Of a DNA stretch of 64,000 nt, positions 1 to 9,201 are shown one piece after another; positions within the stretch are counted from its first letter, which is position 1, and every line of letters begins with the position of its first letter. Made by a program: the position numbers and the translations under genes. Location: positions 372,001 to 436,000 of the forward strand of contig NZ_JALDAY010000001.1 in assembly GCF_022698165.1 (NCBI RefSeq), given 5' to 3'. The DNA is from Streptomyces cylindrosporus (lineage in GTDB: Bacteria > Actinomycetota > Actinomycetes > Streptomycetales > Streptomycetaceae). The notes under the pieces were generated by a model. That model saw only the letters and a program-made list of their open reading frames with translations, was not told the origin of the DNA and made no database searches.

Positions 1-81
1 GCAGGCGGAGAGCGTGCCGAGGCCGAGGGCGGTGACGGCCGCCACGGCCACCCCGGATATGTGCTGTCGTCGTACGTTCAT
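1..81 (-). CDS. Lipoprotein N-terminus, probable zinc ABC transporter substrate-binding protein (partial)
   Basis: Reading leftward from ATG at 81, the 27 visible codons encode MNVRRQ followed by a hydrophobic stretch ending LGTLSAC. This is a typical type II signal peptide with lipobox L-S-A-C, the Cys being residue 27. The gene runs off the left edge. In-frame ATGs also exist at 90 and 96, and none has a clear Shine-Dalgarno. The function comes from context only: Zur-like boxes lie directly upstream, and in Streptomyces a znuA-type zinc-binding lipoprotein gene is divergent from glyS, as I remember it. The lipoprotein call is firm; the zinc assignment is inference. Confidence 0.55.
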   Translation of the reverse strand, partial: MNVRRQHISGVAVAAVTALGLGTLSAC

Positions 82-117
82 GACAGTCATTTTCATCAAA
101 CATGGAAACCGTTGTCA
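81..117 (-). promoter_or_regulatory. Two candidate Zur boxes
   Basis: On the minus strand, 95-81 reads TGAAAATGACTGTCA. This matches 13 of 15 positions of the Zur-box form TGaAAatgatTTtCA as I remember it. A second, weaker 7-1-7 palindrome, TGACAACGGTTTCCA, occupies 117-103. The centres are 22 bp apart, so the two sites lie on nearly the same helix face. The first site abuts the probable start codon at 81, which would let a zinc-loaded repressor cover the promoter of the lipoprotein gene. The glyS start is 107 bp away on the other strand. Confidence 0.5.
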
Positions 118-223
118 ATAAACCCTCCGCAAAGCCACCTCACCCAACCGATTTGATTGAGGGGGAGCCCCCGCCGGTACCCTGAAGCATTCGCTCGTCC
201 ACCGTCGTAATGAAGAGAGCACC

Positions 224-1606
<1,383 letters not shown>

Positions 1607-1616
1607 CGTTCGTGCG

Positions 1617-1655
1617 GTGCCCCGCGTCCCTGTTCGGTTCAGGGGTGCGGGGCAC
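1617..1655. terminator. Bidirectional terminator between convergent genes
   Basis: Outer arms GTGCCCCGC (1617-1625) and GCGGGGCAC (1647-1655) pair perfectly. Inner arms CCCTG (1628-1632) and CAGGG (1640-1644) pair around a 7-base loop. A symmetrical GT/GT internal mismatch separates the two stems. It sits between the stop codons of glyS (+) and the endonuclease-family gene (-). There is no U-tract, as is common for actinomycete terminators. Confidence 0.75.
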
Positions 1656-1661
1656 TGTCGT

Positions 1662-2768
1662 TCACAGGTCCACGTCGGCGTAGAGCGCGGCGTGGTCGGA
1701 GGCCTCCGTGGCCTTCGAGGTCACGGTGTCGAAGGACTTGAAGGTCCTGGGCGCCCAGACCCCGCGCCGCTCCACGTCCACGTGCCGCACCAGGCCGAGC
1801 AGCTCCGGCGAGCAGAGCAGGTAGTCGATCTTCTGGTTCAGTGAGTGCCCGGTCCCGTAGGTGCCCGGGTCTCCCGTGTAGACCGGGGGACTCATCACGT
1901 CCCGGGCGCCGGTGGCCAGCAGCTGCTCGACCGGTTCGCTGTCCGGGGAGTCGTTGAGGTCCCCGGCCACCACGACGTACGGAGAACGGTCCAGGGCCTC
2001 GCCGTAGATCTCCGCGACCCGCCGGGCCTGGGCCAGGCGCAGCGACGCGCCGCCGCCCCGCTTGCTCTTGAGGTGGTTGCCGAGGACCCACAGGCTCGTC
2101 CCGTCGAGGGCGATCTCGTACTCGGGGCAGTCCCGGCTGAACAGCGGGTGCCCCTTCGAGCGCAGCTCGGAGAGGTGCGAGCGGATGGACCTGATCGGGT
2201 GGCGGCTGAGGATCCCGACGTCGATGCCCCGGGGGTCGTTGCCGTCGATCAGCATGGTGTACGGGTACGGCTGCTTCCCCAGCGCACCGCCCAGCACCTG
2301 CTCGTTGAAGCGGGCCAGGGCGAGCCGGTCCTCGACCTCGACGGTCAGCAGGACGTCGGCGTTGACCTCGGCGACCACCCGGCCGGTGTTCCTCACGACG
2401 GTCCAGTCCAGCTCGGTCCGTGTCAGCTCGGCCCAACCCGACCATTTCCCACGGCCCTTGGCGGTGACCTCGATGGTGGGGGAGTCCTTGTCCCCGGTCT
2501 TCCTGAACAGCTGCGCCGAGCCGCCGCGGGTCTGGTTGACGTAGATCAGCGGCGGGTTCTGCGGATCGGAGTCGTAGGCCCGGTACTTCACGACGAGCTC
2601 GGCGATCCGCTCCTTGTCCGCCTCCTGGTAGACCGGCTGTTCGAGCAGGGACACCAACTCGGCGTAGTCGTTGAGGACTTCCTGGCGGTCGGCGTCGTTC
2701 TCGAGCTCGAAGGCCTTGGGGCGGCGGAACAGGTTCTCCGTGTTGAAGGTGGCGATACGGATGGTCAT
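1662..2768 (-). CDS. Endonuclease/exonuclease/phosphatase family protein
   Basis: 368 residues of the EEP (DNase I-like) fold. Signatures are the N-terminal strand with metal-binding Glu (FNTENLF), GNHLKSK, the GDLNDSP motif and the C-terminal SDH catalytic triplet (EASDHAALYADVDL). There is no signal peptide, so it should be cytoplasmic. It could act on nucleic acids or phosphoesters; the substrate cannot be read from sequence. The ATG at 2768 is preceded by GAGGAG, so I chose it over longer in-frame extensions. It is convergent with glyS and stands alone. Confidence 0.85.
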   Translation of the reverse strand: MTIRIATFNTENLFRRPKAFELENDADRQEVLNDYAELVSLLEQPVYQEADKERIAELVVKYRAYDSDPQNPPLIYVNQTRGGSAQLFRKTGDKDSPTIEVTAKGRGKWSGWAELTRTELDWTVVRNTGRVVAEVNADVLLTVEVEDRLALARFNEQVLGGALGKQPYPYTMLIDGNDPRGIDVGILSRHPIRSIRSHLSELRSKGHPLFSRDCPEYEIALDGTSLWVLGNHLKSKRGGGASLRLAQARRVAEIYGEALDRSPYVVVAGDLNDSPDSEPVEQLLATGARDVMSPPVYTGDPGTYGTGHSLNQKIDYLLCSPELLGLVRHVDVERRGVWAPRTFKSFDTVTSKATEASDHAALYADVDL

Positions 2769-2916
2769 GGCGCGCCTCCTCGGGCGGCGCAGGAGCACCG
2801 CGCGGCCGACGGCAGGCGCCGCCGGGGAGACTGCTCGCCGACAGCTCCCATTCTCCGAGCGCCGGCGAGCGGTGTCCAACGCAGCGGGCTCGCCCGCGAG
2901 CGTCGCCTTTCCGCCG

Positions 2917-3963
2917 TTACCGTCCCTGCAAGGACTTCACGTTGTCGCCGAAGGTCCAGTTCTTCGAGCCGTCCCAGTTGATCGACCAGGTCATCAGGCC
3001 CTTGAGCGAGGTGCCGTAGTGCTTCCAGGCCTGGGAGACCAGGGACGGTGACATGTAGCCGCCGCCCGCTCCCGACTGGGCGGGCAGGCCCGGCACCTGC
3101 TTGTCGTACGGGACCTTGATCGTCGTGCCCTGCACGACCAGGCCCTTGTCGAGGCAGTCGGTCTGGGCGGTGAAGCCGGCGACGGTGCCCGCCGAGTAGG
3201 AGTCGCCGGAGCAGCCGTACATGCTGCCGTTGTAGTACTGCATGTTCAGCCACCACAGGCGGCCGTTGTCGGCGTACTTCTTGATGATCGGGAGGTACGC
3301 GCCCCAGATCGAGCCGTAGGTGATGCTGCCGCCGGTGACGTACGCCGTCTCCGGGGCCATCGTCAGGCCGAAGTTCGACGGCATCTGCGCCAGGATGCCG
3401 TCGATGATACGGATCAAGTTCGCCTGGGACGTGGAGAGTTGGCTGATGCTGCCGCTGCCGACCAGGCCCGTCTCGATGTCTATGTCGATGCCGTCGAAGT
3501 TGTACTTCTTCAAGATCGGCACGATCGTCGCGACGAACCTGTCCGCCACGGCGGTGGAGTTGAGGTCGATGCCCGCCGTCGCGCCGCCGATCGACAGCAG
3601 GATCGTCTGGCCGGCGGCCTTCGCCCCGCACATCTCCGCGGGCGTGGCCACCTTCACCCCGCTGTCCATGCCGTCCTCCCACAGGGCCGTCCCGTCGGAG
3701 CGGATGACCGGGAACGCCGCGTTGATCACGTTGTAACCGTGCGCGGCGATACGGGAGTCGGTGATCGGGGTCCAGCCGAAGGGCGGGTGGACGCCGTTCG
3801 CGGAACCGTCCCAGTTCTCCCAGTAGCCCTGGAGGACCTTGCCGGACGGACGGGACTTGACCGCGCAGGTGTCGGCGGCCGAGGCGGTCGGGGCCGTGGG
3901 GAGCTGGGTGAGACAGGCCGTCGCCAGTGCGGCGGCGAGCAGGGACAGCGTGCGGCGGAGCAT
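2917..3963 (-). CDS. Secreted family 18 chitinase
   Basis: 348 residues. A signal peptide (MLRRTLSLLAAALA...TASA-A) ends near residue 29-30. The GH18 barrel follows, with SIGG near 125 and the catalytic DxxDxDxE motif as DGIDIDIE at 157-164, Glu164 being the acid/base. No separate chitin-binding domain is visible, so this is a single catalytic module. The start is ATG at 3963, with GGGAGGA just upstream. It should hydrolyse beta-1,4-linked GlcNAc polymers outside the cell. The promoter region carries a chitinase-type operator at 4016-4048, which suggests induction by chitin sugars. Confidence 0.95.
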   Translation of the reverse strand: MLRRTLSLLAAALATACLTQLPTAPTASAADTCAVKSRPSGKVLQGYWENWDGSANGVHPPFGWTPITDSRIAAHGYNVINAAFPVIRSDGTALWEDGMDSGVKVATPAEMCGAKAAGQTILLSIGGATAGIDLNSTAVADRFVATIVPILKKYNFDGIDIDIETGLVGSGSISQLSTSQANLIRIIDGILAQMPSNFGLTMAPETAYVTGGSITYGSIWGAYLPIIKKYADNGRLWWLNMQYYNGSMYGCSGDSYSAGTVAGFTAQTDCLDKGLVVQGTTIKVPYDKQVPGLPAQSGAGGGYMSPSLVSQAWKHYGTSLKGLMTWSINWDGSKNWTFGDNVKSLQGR

Positions 3964-4015
3964 GCGGATCCTCCCGGTGGGGGTGCGGCGAGGTGTCGTA
4001 TCCATGACAGTGCTC

Positions 4016-4048
4016 TGGTCCAGACCTGTCGTCAATAGGTCTGGACCA
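4016..4048 (-). promoter_or_regulatory. Chitinase-type operator, inverted pair of 12-mers
   Basis: TGGTCCAGACCT (4016-4027) and its exact reverse complement AGGTCTGGACCA (4037-4048) flank 9 bases. Each arm is itself nearly palindromic and resembles both the 12-bp repeats known from Streptomyces chitinase promoters and the DasR responsive element built on TGGTCTAGACCA. It lies 53-85 bases upstream of the chitinase start codon. The classical chitinase repeats are direct, whereas these are inverted. Confidence 0.7.
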
Positions 4049-4076
4049 CCCCGACAAGCAAGGATCGAGTATGGAC

Positions 4077-4111
4077 TGACAGATATTGAAATCTGTCATC
4101 TGTCATGACAG
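4077..4111. promoter_or_regulatory. TGACAG-type operator cluster upstream of the aldo/keto reductase
   Basis: TGACAGAT (4077-4084), 6 bases, ATCTGTCA (4091-4098) is a perfect inverted repeat. It is followed at once by the 12-bp perfect palindrome CTGTCATGACAG (4100-4111), which ends 10 bases before the start codon. The hexamer TGACAG occurs again at 4005-4010. The TetR-type regulator two steps downstream is the obvious candidate ligand-sensing repressor, but this is inference. Confidence 0.55.
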
Positions 4112-4121
4112 GGTGGTTCCC

Positions 4122-5132
4122 ATGACGATCCAGACACGCAAGCTCGGAACCACCGGCCCCCAGGTCTCCGCCCTCGGTCTCGGCTGCATGGGCATGTCCG
4201 GGATGTACGGCGCGGCGGACCGCGCCGAGTCCGTCGCCACCATCCACGCGGCCCTGGAAGCCGGCGTCACCCTGCTCGACACCGGCGACTTCTACGGCAT
4301 GGGCCACAACGAACTGCTCATCGCCGAGGCCCTGCGCACGGCCCCCGCCGCCCTCCGGGAGAACGCGCTGATCAGCGTGAAGTTCGGCGCCCACCGCGCC
4401 CCGGACGGCTCCTGGCTCGGCTACGACGCCCGCCCGGCCGCCGTGAAGACCTGGGCCGCCTACTCCCTCCAGCGCCTCGGCGTCGACCACATCGACGTCT
4501 ACCGCCCCGCCCGGCTCGACCCGAACGTGCCGATCGAGGAGACCGTCGGCGCCATCTCGGAACTCGTCGAGCAGGGATACGTCCGCCACATCGGCCTGAG
4601 CGAGGTCGGCGCCGAGACCATCCGCCGGGCCGCCGCCACCGCCCCGATCGCCGACCTCCAGATCGAGTACTCCCTCATCTCCCGCAGCCCCGAGCGGGAG
4701 ATCCTGCCCACCCTGCGCGAACTGGGCATCTCCGTCACCGCGTACGGCGTGCTCTCCCGCGGGCTGATCTCCGGCCATGTCGCGCCCGGCCACGGGTTCG
4801 CGGCGAACGACTTCCGCGCCCATTCGCCCCGCTTCCAGGGCGACAACCTCCAGCACAACCTCACCCTGGTCGAGTCCCTGCGCAAGATCGCCGAGCAGAA
4901 GGGCGTCTCCGTCGCCCAGATCGCCATCGCCTGGGTGCTGTCCCGGGGCGAGGAGATCGTGCCGCTGGTCGGCGCCCGCACCCGCGAGCGGCTCGGCGAG
5001 GCGCTCGGCGCGCTGGACGTCGACCTGGACGCGGCCGACCTCGCCGCCATCGAGGCGGCCGTGCCGGCGGACGCGGCGGCCGGCGAGCGGTACGCACCCG
5101 CGCAGATGGCCATGCTCGACAGCGAACGCTGA
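4122..5132 (+). CDS. Aldo/keto reductase
   Basis: 336 residues, a TIM-barrel NADP(H)-dependent oxidoreductase of the YhdN/PLR-like group. Catalytic Asp53 and Tyr58 (LLDTGDFYG) and Lys87 (SVKFGAH) are present. The usual active-site His of the tetrad (YxxHRxDP) is replaced in VYRPARLDP, with Ala130 at the His position. I recall this variant from other actinobacterial members, so activity is probably retained with altered specificity. ATG at 4122 is preferred because a longer reading would start inside the operator. The TetR gene follows 25 bp downstream and is probably cotranscribed. Confidence 0.9.
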   Translation: MTIQTRKLGTTGPQVSALGLGCMGMSGMYGAADRAESVATIHAALEAGVTLLDTGDFYGMGHNELLIAEALRTAPAALRENALISVKFGAHRAPDGSWLGYDARPAAVKTWAAYSLQRLGVDHIDVYRPARLDPNVPIEETVGAISELVEQGYVRHIGLSEVGAETIRRAAATAPIADLQIEYSLISRSPEREILPTLRELGISVTAYGVLSRGLISGHVAPGHGFAANDFRAHSPRFQGDNLQHNLTLVESLRKIAEQKGVSVAQIAIAWVLSRGEEIVPLVGARTRERLGEALGALDVDLDAADLAAIEAAVPADAAAGERYAPAQMAMLDSER

Positions 5133-5157
5133 TTCCGGCGCCGGGTACGGTCTAGGC

Positions 5158-5748
5158 ATGCCACCGACCTCCGAGACCCTGACCGCCGAGCGCATCCTCG
5201 CCGCCACCGAGGAAGTGCTGCGCCGCCACGGCCCGGCCAAGGCCACCGTGGTCGACGTGGCCCGCGCGCTCGGCGTCAGCCACGGCAGCGTGTACCGGCA
5301 CTTCCGGACCAAGGCGGCGCTGCGGGAGGCGGTGACCAAGCGGTGGCTGGACCGGACGACGGAGCTGCTGGCCGAGATCGCGGGCGCCACGGACCGGGAC
5401 CCGGAGGCACGGCTGCGCGAGTGGCTCGCGGCGCTCTTCGCGGCCAAGCGCCGCAAGGCCGGGGGCGACCCCGAGCTCTTCGCTACGTACTCGGTGCTGG
5501 TCGGCGACGCCGGGGAGGCGGTGTCCGCACACATCGCCGAGCTGACCGGCCAGCTGGCCACGATCGTGCGGGACGGGGTACAGGCCGGCACCTTCGCGGT
5601 CGACGACCCTCAGACCGCGGCCCACGCCGTCTTCCAGGCCACCGCCCGCTTCCACGACCCGAACTACGCCAAGGAGTGGGAACGGCCGGGCGTGCTGGGC
5701 GAGTTCGAGGCCCTGGTGGATCTGCTGGTGCGCGGCCTGCGGGCCTAG
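5158..5748 (+). CDS. TetR-family transcriptional regulator
   Basis: 196 residues with the N-terminal TetR helix-turn-helix. ILAATEEVLRRHG is followed by VARALGVSHGSVYRHFRTKAALREAV around residues 12-60, and a helical ligand-binding domain follows. It starts 25 bp after the aldo/keto reductase, so it probably controls that gene through the TGACAG palindromes at 4077-4111. The ligand is unknown. Confidence 0.9.
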   Translation: MPPTSETLTAERILAATEEVLRRHGPAKATVVDVARALGVSHGSVYRHFRTKAALREAVTKRWLDRTTELLAEIAGATDRDPEARLREWLAALFAAKRRKAGGDPELFATYSVLVGDAGEAVSAHIAELTGQLATIVRDGVQAGTFAVDDPQTAAHAVFQATARFHDPNYAKEWERPGVLGEFEALVDLLVRGLRA

Positions 5749-5763
5749 GGCAGGATCACCGGC

Positions 5764-6147
5764 ATGACTTCGGTGGTGCAGAACGTGGCGGTCGACTGTG
5801 CGGATGCCCATGGGCTGGCACGGTTCTGGGCCGAGGTGACCGGTGGGGACGTGGATCCGGAGGACGGGCCCGGCGCCGCGGAGACGCAGGTGACGCTGCC
5901 GGACGGGCCGGTGCTGTATTTCAACCAGGTGCCGGAGCCGAAGACGGTCAAGAACCGGATCCACCTGTGCCTGCGCCCGACGACCTCGCGCGAGGAGGAG
6001 GTCGAGCGGCTGCTGGGCCTCGGCGCCACCCTGGTCGCCGACCGCCGGGAGCCCGACGGCGCGGGCTGGGCCGTCCTCGCGGATCCCGAGGGCAACGAGT
6101 TCTGCGTCCTGCGCGGTGACTCCGACCGCGCCGCGATGTCGTCCTAG
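5764..6147 (+). CDS. VOC-superfamily (glyoxalase-like) protein
   Basis: 127 residues forming one vicinal-oxygen-chelate type domain of the actinobacterial glyoxalase-like group: DCADAHGLARFWAEVTGG at the N-terminus and DPEGNEFCVLRG at the C-terminus. The substrate is unknown; members include uncharacterised lyases, dioxygenases and antibiotic-binding proteins. It lies 15 bp behind the TetR gene and may share its transcript. It is convergent with the serine hydrolase gene, with only 3 bp between them. Confidence 0.75.
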   Translation: MTSVVQNVAVDCADAHGLARFWAEVTGGDVDPEDGPGAAETQVTLPDGPVLYFNQVPEPKTVKNRIHLCLRPTTSREEEVERLLGLGATLVADRREPDGAGWAVLADPEGNEFCVLRGDSDRAAMSS

Positions 6148-6150
6148 GGC

Positions 6151-7296
6151 TCAGCCCGCCACGCACCTCCAGAAGTCCCGCATCACACGCGTCGGCGTCG
6201 GGCTCTCCATCGCCACCTGGGTGAGCAGGATCGCGACCGTCCCCGTGGGCGGGATGACATGCGCCGTGGTGCCGGTGCCGCCGACCCAGCCGTAGCGGCC
6301 CGGGACGTTCCACGGGTCGGACGGGGTGACGTCGACCTGGCCGCCGTACCCCCAGCCCTGGCCCTCCAGGAAGAGGGGGACGCGGTCGCGCTGCTGTGCC
6401 GTGAGGTGGTTCGTGGTCATGCGGCTGACGGAGGTGGGGGTCAGCAGACGCCGGCCGGACGGGCTCTCGCCGGAGTTCAGCAGGAGGCGGGCGAAGGCCA
6501 GCCAGTCGTCGGCCGTGGAGACCAGGCCGCCACCGCCCGAGTGGAAGCGGGGGGTGCGGGTCCACTCGCCGTCCGGCCGATCGGTGAGCTGGAGCGTGCC
6601 GTCGGCGGCGGGGGCGTACGCGGAGGTGAAGCGGTCACGCTTGGCGGGCGGGACCTCGAACGCCGTGTCCGTCATGCCCAGCGGCTCGAAGAGCCGCTCC
6701 GCGAGGAACTCGGGGAACGTACGGCCGGACGCGCGGGCGACCAGGATGCCCTGGAGGTCGGACGAGGTGCCGTACAGCCAGGCCTCGCCCGGCTGGTACA
6801 GCATCGGGACCCGGGCGAGCAGGCCCAGCCAGGTGCCGTGGTCCGGCCAGTCCTGGAGCCGGCGGCCGTCCTTCTGGACCTCGAAGAGCGACTGCACCGC
6901 GGGGAGCGTGAAGTCCGCCGGAAAGCCCCAGCCGGTGCGCGAGCTCAGCAGGTCCTCGACCGTGATCGGGCGGGCCGCCGGGACCACGTCGTCCATGGCG
7001 GCGTCCGGGGTGCGGACCACGCTCGGCCCGGCGAGCTCCGGCAGCCACTTTGCGACCGGCGAGTCCAGGGCGAGCACCCCGTCCTCCACCAGCATCAGCA
7101 AGGCGGCCGCCGTGATCGGCTTGGTGATGGACGCGATACGGAAGATCGAGTCCCGTGCCATCGGAGCGGTCCCGTCGGCGTCCACCGAGCCGACGACCAC
7201 CTCCTCGACGTCCACGCCCCGGGCCACCAGGGCCACGGCACCGGGCAGCTCCCCGTCGTCCACATACCGTCGCAGGGTGTCGTACAGCGCACTCAT
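6151..7296 (-). CDS. Beta-lactamase-fold serine hydrolase (class C/esterase type)
   Basis: 381 residues. The SxxK nucleophile motif is SITK (FRIASITKPITAA, near residue 60), a YGT stretch lies near the usual YxN region, and HSGGGGLVSTADDW is typical of the beta-lactamase/D-ala-D-ala carboxypeptidase/EstB group. No signal peptide is seen, so it is probably a cytoplasmic esterase rather than a resistance lactamase. ATG at 7296 is preceded by GGAAGG; longer readings lack a ribosome site. Confidence 0.85.
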   Translation of the reverse strand: MSALYDTLRRYVDDGELPGAVALVARGVDVEEVVVGSVDADGTAPMARDSIFRIASITKPITAAALLMLVEDGVLALDSPVAKWLPELAGPSVVRTPDAAMDDVVPAARPITVEDLLSSRTGWGFPADFTLPAVQSLFEVQKDGRRLQDWPDHGTWLGLLARVPMLYQPGEAWLYGTSSDLQGILVARASGRTFPEFLAERLFEPLGMTDTAFEVPPAKRDRFTSAYAPAADGTLQLTDRPDGEWTRTPRFHSGGGGLVSTADDWLAFARLLLNSGESPSGRRLLTPTSVSRMTTNHLTAQQRDRVPLFLEGQGWGYGGQVDVTPSDPWNVPGRYGWVGGTGTTAHVIPPTGTVAILLTQVAMESPTPTRVMRDFWRCVAG

Positions 7297-7364
7297 CGCT
7301 CGGCCTTCCGGTCTCGGCGGTCGTCCTGCATACGACTCCCACCGCGGCGGAAAGTCATCGCCGG

Positions 7365-7571
7365 CTAGTCGTCCGCCGGGTTCACGGTCGCCTGGTGGGC
7401 CTCGGCGAGGTGTTCCTCCGCCTTCAGCCAGGGCAGGAACTGCGCGCCCTTGCGCCAGCCGCACGTGTCGCATCTGATCGTGCGCTGCGGGCCTTTGCGC
7501 AGCACCTGGACGACGTGCTCGCGGCCGTGCTGGTCCCAGCGGCTCACCTTGCTCGTGTTGATCTGCAGCAT
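7365..7571 (-). CDS. Small C2H2-like zinc-ribbon protein of unknown function
   Basis: 68 residues starting MLQINTSKVSRWDQ at ATG 7571, behind GGAGGCGAGG. A CDTC knuckle and a later HLAEAH pair could bind one zinc. A longer in-frame start near 7631 would add a hydrophobic leader, but the ribosome site favours the short form. Small proteins with this pattern recur in Streptomyces genomes as I remember them. No function can be assigned. Confidence 0.65.
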   Translation of the reverse strand: MLQINTSKVSRWDQHGREHVVQVLRKGPQRTIRCDTCGWRKGAQFLPWLKAEEHLAEAHQATVNPADD

Positions 7572-7660
7572 GAAGCCTCGCCTCCGGCTTGGAGTGTGCA
7601 GCAAGACCAACATCAACAGGAGTGTCTTCACGCCGAGTTATCCAATCCGTGAACTTCTTC

Positions 7661-9091
7661 TCAGCCGATGGTCCTCGGCAGTCGCAGGCTCAGCAGGCCG
7701 GTCAGGGCCACGCAGCCCAGTTGCGTGAGCAGGGTGACGACCAGGGCGTCGCGCATGCCCAAGTCGGGGACCAGGGACAGGAAGAGGGTGCCCAGGGCGG
7801 CCACGCCGAGGGCGAGGGCCGACTGCTGGGTCGTCATCATCACGCCGCTGCCGACACCGGCCCGCGCGGGCTCCACCTCGGAGAGGACGACCCGGAAGAT
7901 GATGGGGAGTTGGAGCGCCTGGCCCGCCCCGGCGAGGGCGGCTCCGGGGAGCAGTTCGAGGAGGCCGAGGTCCGGCCAGGCCCGCCAGGCCGCGAGGGCC
8001 ATCAGACCCACGCCGGCCGCCTGGAGCAGCGCGCCCGCGGTCACGATCCGGGTGCCGTACCGCGCGACGAGCCGCGGACCGGCGAGCGAGACGAAGAAGA
8101 ACACGACGGCCATCGGGGCCAGGGCCATCCCCGCCGGCACCGGACCGAGCCCCGCGCCCCGCTGCAACGCCACCGCGATCACGAACATGAACCCGCTGAA
8201 GCCGACCGAGAAGGGCAGGATCATCACCAGCCCGCGCCGCAGCGAGGTCAGCGCGAAGAGGCTCGGCGGCACCAGGGGCGTACGGCCACGCCGGTCCTCC
8301 CGGCGCTCGACCAGATAGAACGCCGCCGTCAGGAACGGGAACGCGGCCAGCGACAGCCACGTCCACAGCGGCCAGCCCGCGGTCCGCCCCTCGGTGAGCG
8401 GAGCCAGCAGGGCGAGCAGAGCCGCGGTCAGCAGCACGGTGCCGGGGCCGTCCACCGGCTCCGGGTGCTGCGAGCGGGTCTCGGGCACGCCGCGGGCCGC
8501 CAGAACCAGGCCTACGACGACCACGGGGACGTTCACCAGGAACACGGCGCGCCAGCCGGTGCCGGCGATGTCGGCGGCCACCAGCACGCCGCCCAGGATC
8601 TGCCCGGCGACCATCGACAGGCCCGCCGTGGCGCCGTACAGGCCCATCGCCTTGGCCCGGCGCTGCCCCGCGGTCGCCGACTGGATGGTGGCGAGGACCT
8701 GCGGGAGCATCGCGGCCGCCGACGCCCCCTGCAGCACCCGGGCCGCGACCAGCGTCCAGGCGCTCGGCGCGAGTCCGCAGGCCAGCGAGGTCAGGCCGAA
8801 GGCGGCCATGCCGCCGAGGAAGAAGCGGCGCCGGCCGAACAGGTCGCCGAGCCGCCCGCCGAGGACGAGCAGGACGGCGTACGCCAACCCGTAGCCGGCG
8901 ACGACGAGTTCGAGGACGGACTCGCTCGCGTTCAGGTCCCTGCCGATCGTCGGCAGGGCCACGTTGACGATGAAGAAGTCGATGAGGGGGAGGGCCGCGG
9001 CCAGCAGCACGGTGAACAGGCCGAGGCCGCCGAGGGTGGGTGCGGCCGCCGGTGATCGGGCAGTGGTTCGCGAGGTGATGGTTTCGGTCAC
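7661..9091 (-). CDS. MFS exporter, DHA2 (14-TM) drug resistance type
   Basis: 476 residues with about 14 hydrophobic segments. Motif A is GGRLGDLFGRRR after TM2, and NVALPTIGRDL follows TM1. Members expel hydrophobic drugs or endogenous metabolites using the proton gradient. It starts with GTG at 9091 behind GAGGGC. It is divergent from the MmyB-type regulator at 9202, and the shared 110-bp interval carries CTGGTA-type inverted motifs, so the regulator probably controls it. Confidence 0.9.
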   Translation of the reverse strand: MTETITSRTTARSPAAAPTLGGLGLFTVLLAAALPLIDFFIVNVALPTIGRDLNASESVLELVVAGYGLAYAVLLVLGGRLGDLFGRRRFFLGGMAAFGLTSLACGLAPSAWTLVAARVLQGASAAAMLPQVLATIQSATAGQRRAKAMGLYGATAGLSMVAGQILGGVLVAADIAGTGWRAVFLVNVPVVVVGLVLAARGVPETRSQHPEPVDGPGTVLLTAALLALLAPLTEGRTAGWPLWTWLSLAAFPFLTAAFYLVERREDRRGRTPLVPPSLFALTSLRRGLVMILPFSVGFSGFMFVIAVALQRGAGLGPVPAGMALAPMAVVFFFVSLAGPRLVARYGTRIVTAGALLQAAGVGLMALAAWRAWPDLGLLELLPGAALAGAGQALQLPIIFRVVLSEVEPARAGVGSGVMMTTQQSALALGVAALGTLFLSLVPDLGMRDALVVTLLTQLGCVALTGLLSLRLPRTIG

Positions 9092-9118
9092 GCCCTCGAG
9101 CCTGCGCCCGTTCCCAGG

Positions 9119-9160
9119 CTGGTACCAGAGTCTTCTTATCCTGGTAGAACCACTACCTGG
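9119..9160. promoter_or_regulatory. Candidate operator between exporter and MmyB-type regulator
   Basis: CTGGTACCAG (9119-9128) is a perfect 10-bp palindrome. CCTGGTAG (9140-9147) and CTACCTGG (9153-9160) form a second, imperfect inverted pair sharing the CTGGTA core. The spacing places both sites in the divergent promoter interval. That it is the regulator's site is inference from position. Confidence 0.5.
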
Positions 9161-9201
9161 AAACAGGGTGCGCGGGGCGGCAGGCTGGAGGCATGGCGAC
9201 G

